Shown piece after piece: positions 6,957-15,316 of a stretch of DNA of 22,021 nt. Under the pieces are notes generated by a model. The model was not told the DNA's origin, searched no databases, and worked only from the letters and a program-made list of their open reading frames with translations. Each line of letters begins with the position of its first letter. Within the stretch, counting starts at the first letter, position 1. The translations under genes were made by a program, and so were the position numbers. The DNA is from Thermoplasmatales archaeon ex4484_6. GTDB taxonomy: Archaea > Thermoplasmatota > Penumbrarchaeia > Penumbrarchaeales > Penumbrarchaeaceae. The stretch lies in assembly GCA_002254385.1 (NCBI GenBank), contig NJDO01000042.1:1-22021 (forward strand), read 5' to 3'.

Positions 6957-9900
6957 TCATCAATATCCTATCACCATTCTCCCCGAGAGGGATCCGGATG
7001 GTTTAAAGATGGACCGAGAAACCGAGAAAAAAGTACAAATGAAGTCTCCACGCAAGTCCATTTGGGAAGAATCCGAATCTACGGAGGTCTCCTGGAAGGT
7101 GGACCTGGATGATGAGAATGTTCCCGGCGTAATGACCCCTTTCTTTCCGTTGAGGGATGACCGGGATGGATACATCGTTATGGGAAGAAGTGCCTCGGCA
7201 CACCGGAAATGGAGAAGGAAGGGGCTTCTGGAACTCGGTGCCGTGGGAGAGCATCAGAAAGGTGGTGAGGATCTTTTCGGAAGGAAGGTGCTCCTCGATG
7301 CGGCCTTCCCGCACATTATCTTCATCTGCGGAAAGCGTGGGAGCGGAAAGTCCTACACTCTCGGAATATTCGCCGAGGAGCTCATGAGATCGGCTATTGG
7401 TGTTGGAGTTATAATTGTCGATCCCATCGGGATATTCTGGTCACTGAGAAACAAGAACAGGTCCAGAAAAGAAAAGGAGATCCTCAGGAAGTGGGGGCTT
7501 CAACCCCATTCATTTCCAGAGGTGAAGGTTCTCGTACCGGAGGGGTCCATGGGAGGTGGTTCCGGGAATTCTGACGGAGTTTTTTCAATCAGCGTCGGAG
7601 ACATGCATGCGGAGGATTGGTGTCAGGTCTTCGATGTCGACAGGTTCAGGACACAGGGTCTTCTTATAGGCACTGTCATCGAGGAGGTCAGGAACGGTTA
7701 CGAATCGATGAAAGAGGGGAGGATATCCCGCATCAAAGGGAAGGGTGCCAGATATTCCATTGAGGATATGGTCAGTTGCATCGAGACATCAATGACAATA
7801 AACAGCAGGACCGGTGGGTTCACTCCACAGACGAGAAGGTCCATGATTGCAAGATTCAATGCTGCGAATGGATGGGGCATATTCAGTATGGACGGAACAC
7901 CTCTGAAGGAAATAACTTCCCCCAACAGGGCCACCGTTCTTGATGTGAGCGATCCCAGACTGGGAGACGAGAAACGGTCGCTCATCACGGGTATCATTGC
8001 AAGGAAGGTTCTTTCAGCCAGGATCCATACGGTAAGAAAGGAGGAGATGGAGGATTACGACGAGGTGGATGAGGATACGATCCCCGTTACCTGGCTTCTG
8101 ATCGACGAAGCACATATCATACTTCCTCACGGCAGGCAGACACCTGCAACAGAAGCCCTTGTTGAATATGCCAAACAGGGAAGAAGACCCGGCTGCGCAC
8201 TCGTCCTTGCAACCCAGAGACCAGCTTCCACCTCGGATGAGATACTCTCTCAGGTGGATATCCTCCTGGGGCACAATCTGGCTCTCGAGGATGATATGAA
8301 CGCCATGAGAAGGAGGGTTCCGGCAAAGCTCCCCTCGGAGTTCTCCAATTCCGATTTCATAAGAGCCATTCCTGTCGGAACGGCAATAATGGCCGACCAG
8401 AGGACCCAGCAGAGATCGTTTCTTCTGAGAATGCGCCCGAGATTCTCCCATCATGGAGGTTCATCGGCGATGCCAAGGGCATTTTCAGATAGAACCAAAA
8501 AACGAAAGAAGCCCCCTGTTTCAGCGAGAGCTTCGGACGGTGGTGTTTTAACGGAAACTCCCGGGAAATTGCAGTCCGGTGAGGAAGCCACCATCGACAG
8601 GCAGGTGGCAGCAGCTGCCGGGGCGGTTGATGACGGGGATATGCCCGAGTATGTAAGGGAAGGTACCTCTGTCATGATAATCGACCAGGCATTGGAGAGC
8701 ATGGTACCGTTTCTGGGTAGATTGAAAGAAGGGACGGAGGCCGCTCTCTTTTCAAGACTTCCTCCGGATCAGTATCCCTCGGGAAGCAGTCTGGAAATAA
8801 AGAAGAGGTTCTGGCTTTCTTCCACCCCGGGTGAAGGCAACATCTCCCCCACTTCCCTCCAGGATATATCGATGGAATCGGAGGTATTTCTCTCGGAAAA
8901 GGAGGGCCGCATGATAATACTGGACGGGCTCGATTATCTTCTTGCGAACAACGGGATGGCACCTGTCAAGAAGCTGATGGAGGTCCTGCACGAAAAGGTG
9001 ATAGTGAAACATGGCATACTGGTATTCAGATGCGATTCCGGGCTGGAGCCTTCCGTTCGCGAAGTGCTCCGCTCTGAGGCGAACATAGTCATTGACACAA
9101 CCGACAGCATGGTCGATGCATCCGTGAAAGAGAAGAAGATGGAGGAGATTCCCGCGGGATCTTTCGGCCAGGGAGGGGACATCGATGTATTCTCTGATCT
9201 GGAGGGGGCCTTGAAGAGGGAGGATCTCGAATGGATGTGCGATGTGCTGAACCTTCCGGTGGATGGTTCGGACAGGGAACTTCTGGAGAGGATCGTTGAG
9301 CACGAATCCAGCATATCGCCCGAGAGGGAACCCGGCACGTTTCCGGCGGGAAAGAGTGCCAGGGACCTCCTGGAATCCGCATTGGAAGCGCGGGAGGAGA
9401 ACGAAAAGCTGAAAAGAACCATTATGGACCTGGAATCCAAATTGAGAGAACTCGAAAGTGGGGAGAAGAGGGGAAAGGGCAGGAAAAGGAAGAAAAAAGG
9501 AAGGGGGATGATCCTTGAATGGGAGGACGAAGGAAAGAGACAGGATTCCGACAAGAGGATCGAGGATATTGCGGCAGAGGTCCGTATGTTGAAGGAGAGG
9601 GCATTGAGAGAGGAGCAGGATTTGATGGGCGGAGCCCACTCTCTCAGAGAGATAATGGAGAAAATGGAAGAGGATAGGCGTTCGAGTATCGATAAGATCG
9701 ATGCGGTAAGCATGAAGATCAAGGATGAACTGGAGCGGTTCGAGAGACACTTGACAGATCGCTCCCCCAGGGAAACGGATGAACACAAAGGTCCGGGGTC
9801 GGAAAAGGATAGAGGGAAGCAAGAGAAATTACGGGGGAAGGAAACACCACGTTTGCCCCCTTCCCGGGACGGGAAGGTTGAACCTACCACGCCTCTCTCG

Positions 9901-10707
9901 AAAAGGAAAAGGGTCCTGAAAAAGGGGGAGGAAGCGGTGGCGGTTGCCCCCCGCATAGGATCAAGAGCGGCAATGGAAGCTGCCAAGAAGAACGTGAGAA
10001 GGTATCTGTTCAAGGGTCCCAAGGAGCATGTAACGGATCTGACACCGTTCTTCCTGCCGTTGTATCGGGTCCTTGTAGGCTACCGCAGCGGGATCTTCAG
10101 GGGAATGAAAGAAGGGGATATCTACATCGATGCGACGCTCGGTGAAGTTGTGACCGGTTCGCGGAATGGACTGAACAGGAGCAAGGGACTCGTGAAGCTT
10201 GCGAAATTGACGGACATGGAATGTCGCGTCTTCAGGGCACTATCCTTCAGAAAAGGAAAGGATGACATGGAGATCTCCAAGCGGTCCTCCCTATCCCTGA
10301 AGGAAGTGAGAAGGGCACTCACATCTCTCAGAAAAAAGGGGATCTCGGATATCTCTTCGTCGGAAGGCGGGGTCAAGCTTCATGTGCCGGACAGCAGCAT
10401 TCGGATAATCAGCAGACCATGGTCTAGGGACAGTGATATCCACCCCGACCTGATGGAGAATATCGAGGAGCCTCTCCTTGAACCGACCCTGGACGGATCT
10501 CTGGTGGAGAAGATGATACACGTACTTTCCGATGAGGTGAAGATACATCAGATGGATGTTGTATTCTACCCCTTCTACATGGCAAGGATAACGGGCGAGG
10601 GGAGGAACCGATTCATAATCATCGACGGGTTCTCGGGGAAGATAGACAGGGACCTTTCCACCGTATCAAGGGAGCTTGCCGGCAGGATAGGTCTCGATCT
10701 GGATTGA
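6949..10707 (+). CDS. HerA/DUF87 ATPase fused to DUF835, coiled coils and winged helix
   Basis: The protein has 1252 residues. About 1-500 is a HerA-type (DUF87) motor: Walker A CGKRGSGKSYT near 127-137, a VDPIGIFW segment, Walker B LLIDEAH near 383-389 and ATQRPA near 421. HerA proteins form hexameric DNA-translocating rings. About 576-720 is a DUF835 domain (FSRLPP, RFWLSS, IILDGLDYLLANNG), a little-understood archaeal module. Coiled coils follow (about 803-850 and 868-935) with a Lys/Arg-rich stretch between them. The C-terminal 240 residues hold a winged-helix-like segment (about 1085-1133) flanked by two similar patches, PFFLPLYRVLVGYRSG with IDATLGEVV, and YPFYMARITGEG with IDGFSGKID. 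It has no membrane segment. The start is uncertain: ATG 6949 is preceded by a four-codon frame, and ATG 7010 is possible. The ATPase call is firm; the role is unknown. Confidence 0.9.
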   Translation: MISHQYPITILPERDPDGLKMDRETEKKVQMKSPRKSIWEESESTEVSWKVDLDDENVPGVMTPFFPLRDDRDGYIVMGRSASAHRKWRRKGLLELGAVGEHQKGGEDLFGRKVLLDAAFPHIIFICGKRGSGKSYTLGIFAEELMRSAIGVGVIIVDPIGIFWSLRNKNRSRKEKEILRKWGLQPHSFPEVKVLVPEGSMGGGSGNSDGVFSISVGDMHAEDWCQVFDVDRFRTQGLLIGTVIEEVRNGYESMKEGRISRIKGKGARYSIEDMVSCIETSMTINSRTGGFTPQTRRSMIARFNAANGWGIFSMDGTPLKEITSPNRATVLDVSDPRLGDEKRSLITGIIARKVLSARIHTVRKEEMEDYDEVDEDTIPVTWLLIDEAHIILPHGRQTPATEALVEYAKQGRRPGCALVLATQRPASTSDEILSQVDILLGHNLALEDDMNAMRRRVPAKLPSEFSNSDFIRAIPVGTAIMADQRTQQRSFLLRMRPRFSHHGGSSAMPRAFSDRTKKRKKPPVSARASDGGVLTETPGKLQSGEEATIDRQVAAAAGAVDDGDMPEYVREGTSVMIIDQALESMVPFLGRLKEGTEAALFSRLPPDQYPSGSSLEIKKRFWLSSTPGEGNISPTSLQDISMESEVFLSEKEGRMIILDGLDYLLANNGMAPVKKLMEVLHEKVIVKHGILVFRCDSGLEPSVREVLRSEANIVIDTTDSMVDASVKEKKMEEIPAGSFGQGGDIDVFSDLEGALKREDLEWMCDVLNLPVDGSDRELLERIVEHESSISPEREPGTFPAGKSARDLLESALEAREENEKLKRTIMDLESKLRELESGEKRGKGRKRKKKGRGMILEWEDEGKRQDSDKRIEDIAAEVRMLKERALREEQDLMGGAHSLREIMEKMEEDRRSSIDKIDAVSMKIKDELERFERHLTDRSPRETDEHKGPGSEKDRGKQEKLRGKETPRLPPSRDGKVEPTTPLSKRKRVLKKGEEAVAVAPRIGSRAAMEAAKKNVRRYLFKGPKEHVTDLTPFFLPLYRVLVGYRSGIFRGMKEGDIYIDATLGEVVTGSRNGLNRSKGLVKLAKLTDMECRVFRALSFRKGKDDMEISKRSSLSLKEVRRALTSLRKKGISDISSSEGGVKLHVPDSSIRIISRPWSRDSDIHPDLMENIEEPLLEPTLDGSLVEKMIHVLSDEVKIHQMDVVFYPFYMARITGEGRNRFIIIDGFSGKIDRDLSTVSRELAGRIGLDLD

Positions 10708-10716
10708 CCCAAAATG

Positions 10717-10728
10717 TTTTAATCTATG
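10717..10728 (+). promoter_or_regulatory. TATA element before the three-TM protein
   Basis: TTTTAATCTATG lies just past the preceding stop. Transcription would start near 10745 and leave a leader of about 25 bases that includes GGGTGA at 10759-10763. Confidence 0.45.
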
Positions 10729-10769
10729 TTCTATTGAACATCATCGAAACGGAAAGCGGGTGAGAATTC

Positions 10770-11696
10770 TTGGCAAAGAGAAGGATCGTGAGACCGGAAA
10801 AGACCCCCGAGGATGATGGAAAGGGGGATGGGGAGGATAAGAAGAAGCCTGCCTTCAAACCTCCGGAGTTCGATGAGACCGAATTCCTTCAGACGGAGAA
10901 CAGGTCCGCGAAATTGATCTACATTTCATTGGGAACCGCACTTGCTGCCGGAATAGTGACCTATTTCGTAATGAACCTTCTTCATATGGCCGGAGCGGGA
11001 GGGGAATTCACAATACCGCTTGTGGTCCCCGTTCTGTTCATCTTCGTTGCCATAATGCTTTTCGGGAAGTTCGGTATAAATGTCAAGAACCTTGAATGGA
11101 AGAAGTGGCTCGAGAACGGTTTCATGTATTTTCTTGCGTGGTTTGCAATATGGCTGATATCCATGAACCCCCCCTTCTCCGATTTCTCCGAACCGGTTAT
11201 TTCCGATCCCGTCATAGAGGTTGAGATAGGCAGTGATCAGATCACCATGATTCATTACCTGGGGGATGATATGTACGTGGAGGACAGGAAGCAGGATGCC
11301 TCCACACCCATGTCCGACCTTGACGATGTAAGGATCATAAATGTCTACACGGCCATAACGGACAACTGGGAAGTAAAGGATGTGAGCATTTCCCTTCAGT
11401 ACCGGCACAACGGTTCATGGGTCGACATGGAGGAGGCCGGCTTGATGAACATCACGATCGGCAGGTATCGTGAAAAACTCGACTTCGGAAAGAACGTCTC
11501 ATCCAGACTTGATGATGAATGGTTGATAACCGATGACGAGGTCCTTGAGGACTATCTATACGTTGTAAGCATTAACATGACCGGACAGGTATCCCTCGAC
11601 TTGTCCGGCGGGGTGAGCATGAGGATCGTCTACGAAGCGTCCGATACGAGGGGAAATGAAAGCGGAAGGGTGGTCGAGTTCAGGATATCTTCATAA
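10770..11696 (+). CDS. Three-TM membrane protein with extracytoplasmic Ig-like domain
   Basis: The 308-residue protein starts at TTG, set by GGGTGA six bases upstream; the alternative frames are poorer. Residues 1-45 are charged and cytoplasmic. Three hydrophobic segments follow within about 50-135: LIYISLGTALAAGIVTYFVM, IPLVVPVLFIFVAIMLF and FMYFLAWFAIWLISM. The remaining 170 residues are beta-rich and would lie outside the cell, with DNWEVKDVSISLQYRHNGSW and a final strand RGNESGRVVEFRIS that resemble an Ig-like fold. There is no signal peptide. The family is not recognised. It shares the acidic/basic N-terminus plus membrane anchor plus outside beta-domain plan with the next gene, 91 bases downstream, but each appears to have its own promoter. 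Confidence 0.8.
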   Translation: MAKRRIVRPEKTPEDDGKGDGEDKKKPAFKPPEFDETEFLQTENRSAKLIYISLGTALAAGIVTYFVMNLLHMAGAGGEFTIPLVVPVLFIFVAIMLFGKFGINVKNLEWKKWLENGFMYFLAWFAIWLISMNPPFSDFSEPVISDPVIEVEIGSDQITMIHYLGDDMYVEDRKQDASTPMSDLDDVRIINVYTAITDNWEVKDVSISLQYRHNGSWVDMEEAGLMNITIGRYREKLDFGKNVSSRLDDEWLITDDEVLEDYLYVVSINMTGQVSLDLSGGVSMRIVYEASDTRGNESGRVVEFRISS

Positions 11697-11723
11697 TGCT
11701 TGTGTGATATTTTGTAGCCAAAA

Positions 11724-11733
11724 GGTAAATATC
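11724..11733 (+). promoter_or_regulatory. TATA element of the transglutaminase gene
   Basis: GGTAAATATC sits about 60 bases before the ATG at 11788. Transcription would start around 11752, and the short leader carries the purine-rich GAGGCAGG near 11775-11782. Confidence 0.4.
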
Positions 11734-11787
11734 CATTGTTTCATCATTTCGATGTAAAACAGGATTGTCCGTCAGAGGCAGGATAAC

Positions 11788-13344
11788 ATGGCAACAAAGA
11801 AAGCAAGGAAACTGGTCCTTGAGGATGAGGATGAGGAAGATTGGGATGATCTTGTTGATGAGGACGAGGACGACATCATCGATGAGGACGAGGACGATCT
11901 CGAGGAAGAGGAGGAGGCTCCCTCTTCGGACAGGAGGGAGAGAAGGGGAAAAAAAGGAAAAAAAGCCGGACCTCCCGGGAGAACAGGCGGGGCAAGAGAA
12001 AAGTTGAACAGGCCGGGAGTGAAATGGACCGGTAGAATAATCATCACACTTATCGTCGTATTTCTTCTATTTGCACCCTTCAAACCTTTTACGGATCTCA
12101 GAGATGCTGCAGGTCTGGACTCTCTCAAGAACCTCATGAGGCCCTACAGGACGTTTCCGGAATGGGTCGAGGTCACAATGGACCTGTCCTATCAACTTGA
12201 TATCAGGGGCGGAAGGGCGGATACCGTTGAGATACAGGTGGCTTCCCCCTTCGACATTCCCCTGGAACCAGCATCCGGTGAACGGAGCTTCATAGTTCAG
12301 GATGTTAAAAATGCCGTGTACACCCCTCTCGCTTCAGACGGCATCGTTGATTTCAACAGGGAGTACAATGTGCTTTCGGGATGGACGTTCAACGATGTCC
12401 CGCCGGGGTCATATGAATTCAGCGCCTCCTTCGATATGGAGCTGCATACATATGAATGGAAGATATCGGAGGAGGATTCCGGCACGATCGATGACATTCC
12501 AATGAATTTTACAAGGACATATCTTAGTGATGCCTGGCCGGTTCTGAGGGACAACCAGGTCGTGGATGATGATCATGATGGTATACCTGACCATTACAGA
12601 TACAATCCCTCCGATCCGCGGATAAGCTCCATTGCTTCGCAGGTGACGAGCGGGGAGGACACGGTCCTCGGAAAGGTGAAGGCCATATACGAATGGATAA
12701 CGGATCATTTCAACTATACGACATCGGAGCAGAGGTTGAGGGATGCCCAGATATACGGAGATATGCCGAAATGGGCAACCGGATGCCTTTCCGATTGGTA
12801 CGGGGACTGCGACGATCAATCCCTGTTGATGGCATCAATGTGCAGGGCCGTTGGCATCCCCGCATGGCTAGAGATAGGGTTCCTCTATGACCAGTTGAAG
12901 GACGAGTGGGGAGGTCATGGGTGGTTCAACGTCGTGATCCCCCTGAAGGACGGCAGCGATTTTGTTGTGGCACCGATAGATCCGGTGAACAGTGAATTCC
13001 TATTCAGGGATCCTTTCAGGATAACCGATTGGATAGATAACGGGAATTATGTTGAACAGGATGGCCACACATTGTACAATCTGGATGCATACTACAATTT
13101 CTATTCCGTTAGAAGACCATCGTTCGTGGACGTTGACCTTGAAACCTCTTACAACAGTGTGAGATACGTGGAACACGGAAAGATAAAACAGTATGTCGAT
13201 CAGAAACTGGAACCCGGCAATCTTCAGGGAACCCAGCAAGGGGTCCCTAGCCTGCCCTATCCTAATCCCCTGATCTCCATTCCCGTCATCATGCTATTAA
13301 TCGCCCTGCCTGCCAGGAAAATATTCCTCAAAAGGTTGGGATAG
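11788..13344 (+). CDS. Membrane-anchored transglutaminase-like protein
   Basis: The protein has 518 residues. Residues 1-60 form a very acidic then basic cytoplasmic tail (repeated DEDEDD). A membrane segment spans about 83-98 (IIITLIVVFLLFAPF). A beta-rich region leads to a transglutaminase-like core with an apparently complete Cys-His-Asp triad: C341 in YGDCDDQ, H377 in GGHGWFNV and D398 in APIDPVN. A second hydrophobic segment near 493-510 (SIPVIMLLIALPA) ends in KRLG. Both ends would be in or at the membrane with the catalytic domain outside. Transglutaminase-like folds include cross-linking enzymes and cysteine proteases, and archaeal members are largely uncharacterised, so the substrate is unknown. 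A dockerin-like DDDHDGIPD loop near residue 257 may bind calcium. Confidence 0.88.
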   Translation: MATKKARKLVLEDEDEEDWDDLVDEDEDDIIDEDEDDLEEEEEAPSSDRRERRGKKGKKAGPPGRTGGAREKLNRPGVKWTGRIIITLIVVFLLFAPFKPFTDLRDAAGLDSLKNLMRPYRTFPEWVEVTMDLSYQLDIRGGRADTVEIQVASPFDIPLEPASGERSFIVQDVKNAVYTPLASDGIVDFNREYNVLSGWTFNDVPPGSYEFSASFDMELHTYEWKISEEDSGTIDDIPMNFTRTYLSDAWPVLRDNQVVDDDHDGIPDHYRYNPSDPRISSIASQVTSGEDTVLGKVKAIYEWITDHFNYTTSEQRLRDAQIYGDMPKWATGCLSDWYGDCDDQSLLMASMCRAVGIPAWLEIGFLYDQLKDEWGGHGWFNVVIPLKDGSDFVVAPIDPVNSEFLFRDPFRITDWIDNGNYVEQDGHTLYNLDAYYNFYSVRRPSFVDVDLETSYNSVRYVEHGKIKQYVDQKLEPGNLQGTQQGVPSLPYPNPLISIPVIMLLIALPARKIFLKRLG

Positions 13345-13350
13345 GCAACC

Positions 13351-13360
13351 TTTTATTTCA
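13351..13360 (+). promoter_or_regulatory. TATA box of the queDCE operon
   Basis: TTTTATTTCA starts 28 bases before the ATG of queD, so the operon mRNA would be leaderless or nearly so. queC and queE follow without room for further promoters. Confidence 0.5.
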
Positions 13361-13378
13361 TCCTGCCAATCTTCGTTC

Positions 13379-13870
13379 ATGGAACACATGATCGAGATCG
13401 ACGGCTGGTCAACGGGATTGAGGTTCTCGGCATGCCATATTCTTCTTAGGCATGATAAATGTTCGAGGCTCCACGGTCATTCATACTGCATCCATCTCAG
13501 GATAAGGGGGGACCTTGGAAAGGACGAGATGCTTCTGGATTTCAGCAGGATAAAGAGGTTCCTCAGAGAGATGGCAGGGGAACTCGACCATATGACATTG
13601 ATACCAACGGAGAACAGTGAGATCATAATCAAGAACGATGAGGAGAAAAGGAATGTGATGGTGGACATGAACGGAAAGGTATATGTCTTTCCGCGAATGG
13701 ATGTTATCTTTCTTCCCATCTCCACCACCACCGTTGAGGAGATGTCTGCCTATCTTCTCCACAGACTGCTGGAAGAATTCGAATTCCCACCGAATGTGAA
13801 GGTGGTGGAGATTGGCCTGGAGGAGGGTCCCGGTCAGGGTGGATGGACGAGCAGGACCATAGCGGAGTGA
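13379..13870 (+). CDS. queD: QueD / 6-pyruvoyltetrahydropterin synthase family
   Basis: The 163-residue protein belongs to the PTPS/QueD family, which converts dihydroneopterin triphosphate to 6-carboxytetrahydropterin for preQ0 synthesis. Zinc ligands H20, H32 and H34 lie in FSACHIL and LHGHSY, and the likely catalytic Cys is C28 in KCSRLHGH. LDHMTLIP and STTTVEEMSAYLLHRL match the later family motifs. The usual C-terminal E-T-P-x-x-x-A-x-Y is replaced by LEEGPGQGGWTSRT, so this is a divergent subtype. Its place four bases before queC and ahead of queE supports the QueD role over other pterin-synthase roles. In archaea preQ0 goes into archaeosine at tRNA position 15. Confidence 0.87.
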   Translation: MEHMIEIDGWSTGLRFSACHILLRHDKCSRLHGHSYCIHLRIRGDLGKDEMLLDFSRIKRFLREMAGELDHMTLIPTENSEIIIKNDEEKRNVMVDMNGKVYVFPRMDVIFLPISTTTVEEMSAYLLHRLLEEFEFPPNVKVVEIGLEEGPGQGGWTSRTIAE

Positions 13871-13874
13871 TCAC

Positions 13875-14570
13875 TTGAGAAAGGCGGTTGTTCTTTTAAG
13901 CGGAGGTATTGATTCCTCCACGGCACTCGCCATCGCGGACGACATGGGTTACGAGATCCATGCACTGACCATCCTTTACGGTCAGAGGCATGAGAGGGAA
14001 GTGGAAAGCGCAAAGAAGGTAGCAAGCGCATTCAATGTGGAGGAACACAGGATAATGAAGCTTCCGGAGGGGCTTTTCTCGGCCTCGGCACTAACGTACG
14101 ATGAAGATGTCCCGGTCGATGGGGATCTGGAGAGATATGGCATCCCTTCCACCTATGTCCCCGCAAGGAATCTGGTTTTCCTTTCAATCGCGGTGTCCTG
14201 GGCGGAAGCAATGGATGCGGATGCTGTTTTCATAGGAGTAACATCCGTGGATTATTCGGGATATCCGGACTGCAGGGGGGAGTTCATAGAGGCTTTCCGG
14301 GAAGCTTCCGCCCTTGCAACAAGAAGGGGTGTGGAGGGGAATCCCGTAGAGATACTGACACCGTTGATAGACCTCTCCAAGGGAGATATCATAAGAAGAG
14401 GAATTGAGCTCGGCCTCGATTATTCCTTGACATGGTCCTGTTACAAGGGGGGGGAGAGAGCCTGTGGAAGGTGCGATTCATGCAGATATCGCTTGAAAGG
14501 TTTCAGGGATGCCGGGATCGATGATCCGCTTGAATACGAGGATGATGCCGATGGAACTGTTCATAAATGA
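13875..14570 (+). CDS. queC: QueC, 7-cyano-7-deazaguanine synthase
   Basis: The 231-residue PP-loop ATPase turns 7-carboxy-7-deazaguanine into preQ0. The PP-loop SGGIDSST is near residues 9-16, followed by YGQRHEREV, TYVPARN and GVTSVDYSGYPDCR, all characteristic of QueC. The four-Cys zinc site lies near the end (SCYKGG, ACGRCDSCRYR). It is a plain QueC, not a Gat-QueC fusion. The TTG start is supported by GGAGTGAT six bases upstream and by the four-base gap to queD. The length is normal. The last codons overlap the presumed start of queE. Confidence 0.93.
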   Translation: MRKAVVLLSGGIDSSTALAIADDMGYEIHALTILYGQRHEREVESAKKVASAFNVEEHRIMKLPEGLFSASALTYDEDVPVDGDLERYGIPSTYVPARNLVFLSIAVSWAEAMDADAVFIGVTSVDYSGYPDCRGEFIEAFREASALATRRGVEGNPVEILTPLIDLSKGDIIRRGIELGLDYSLTWSCYKGGERACGRCDSCRYRLKGFRDAGIDDPLEYEDDADGTVHK

Positions 14571-15208
14571 GATATTCACTTCTTGCCACGACCTTCATCC
14601 GACTGTCCGGGTGCAATCTCAGATGCACATGGTGTGACACACCCTATGCACAGGAATTGTCAAGTGGGAAGAGAACCTCTATCGAGCGGATACTGGAGGA
14701 GGTGAGAAGAAGGGGGATCGAACTTGTTTGCATCACCGGAGGCGAACCACTTTTCCAGAATGGGACCCATGAACTCATAAATGCACTCGTGGACAGCGGC
14801 TTCGTGGTGGATCTGGAAACCAACGGCTCAATGGATATCTCCGGCATCAAACGTTCGGAAGCCTCGATAATGATCTCCATGGACGTGAAGCTCCCCTCAT
14901 CGGGTGAAGGTGAGAGTTTCCTGATGGAAAACATAGACAATCTACTGGAATACGACCAGTTGAAGTTCATAATCAAGGATGCCGTGGATATGGATTCCGC
15001 TTTCCGCTTTCTGGAGGAACATTTGCCTCCCTGTAATGTTATTCTCACACCTGTTGACAATAGCGGCGGAGATATGCTCGCGGAAGAACTCATAAGAAGA
15101 TCCCGTATGAACAATCCCGACAGTCCCCTTTCGAATGTTCTCTCGAGGACAAGGGTGATGATACAGACACACAAGGTTATCTGGGATCCCCGCCGGAAAG
15201 GTGTATGA
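14551..15208 (+). pseudogene. queE: QueE, 7-carboxy-7-deazaguanine synthase, apparently 5'-damaged
   Basis: QueE is a small radical SAM enzyme that forms the 7-deazaguanine ring. The main frame (ATG 14567, 213 residues) has FIRLSGCNLRCTWCDT, in which the three cysteines bind the 4Fe-4S cluster, then ITGGEP, ETNGS and QTHKVIW, so the body is intact. It opens MRYSLLATTFIRL, without the family's N-terminal E-I-F-x-S-I-Q-G-E-G. That segment is half present in another frame: ATG 14551 reads MELFINEIFTS and then runs to TGA at 14635. The QGEG part is absent from both. With normal spacing, about 29 bases appear to be missing near 14584. Either the gene is broken, or the assembly is wrong there, or translation from 14567 gives a shortened protein. 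The ATGA overlap with queC at 14567 may be accidental. Confidence 0.8.
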
Positions 15209-15255
15209 ACGGTTTTGTAATCATATCGGAATTTCAAAGCGTCCAATCGTTTGTC

Positions 15256-15312
15256 TTTTTAAATACACCTTGATTCCTTTTGCCGATCGTACATCGGAGG
15301 GTGGGGGTTATG
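15256..15312 (+). promoter_or_regulatory. Orphan promoter plus ribosome site
   Basis: TTTTTAAATAC at 15256-15266 is a good TATA core. About 40 bases on, GGAGGGTGGGGG (15296-15307) precedes an ATG at 15310. A small stem CCGAT-CGTAC-ATCGG lies at 15283-15297. The frame from 15310 (63 residues) runs into the 3' end of ZPR1 antisense and shows no recognised family, so no gene is called. It may drive a short RNA. Confidence 0.35.
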
Positions 15313-15316
15313 AGTT

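Noticed and set aside
7300..8460. A HerA-NurA repair operon.
   Set aside because: No NurA, Mre11 or Rad50 gene lies next to the ATPase; the neighbour is a coiled-coil protein without ATPase motifs.
8752..10022. Two long minus-strand open frames inside the HerA-like gene.
   Set aside because: They are compositional shadows of a charged coding region, with no family motifs, and they overlap each other and a strongly supported gene.
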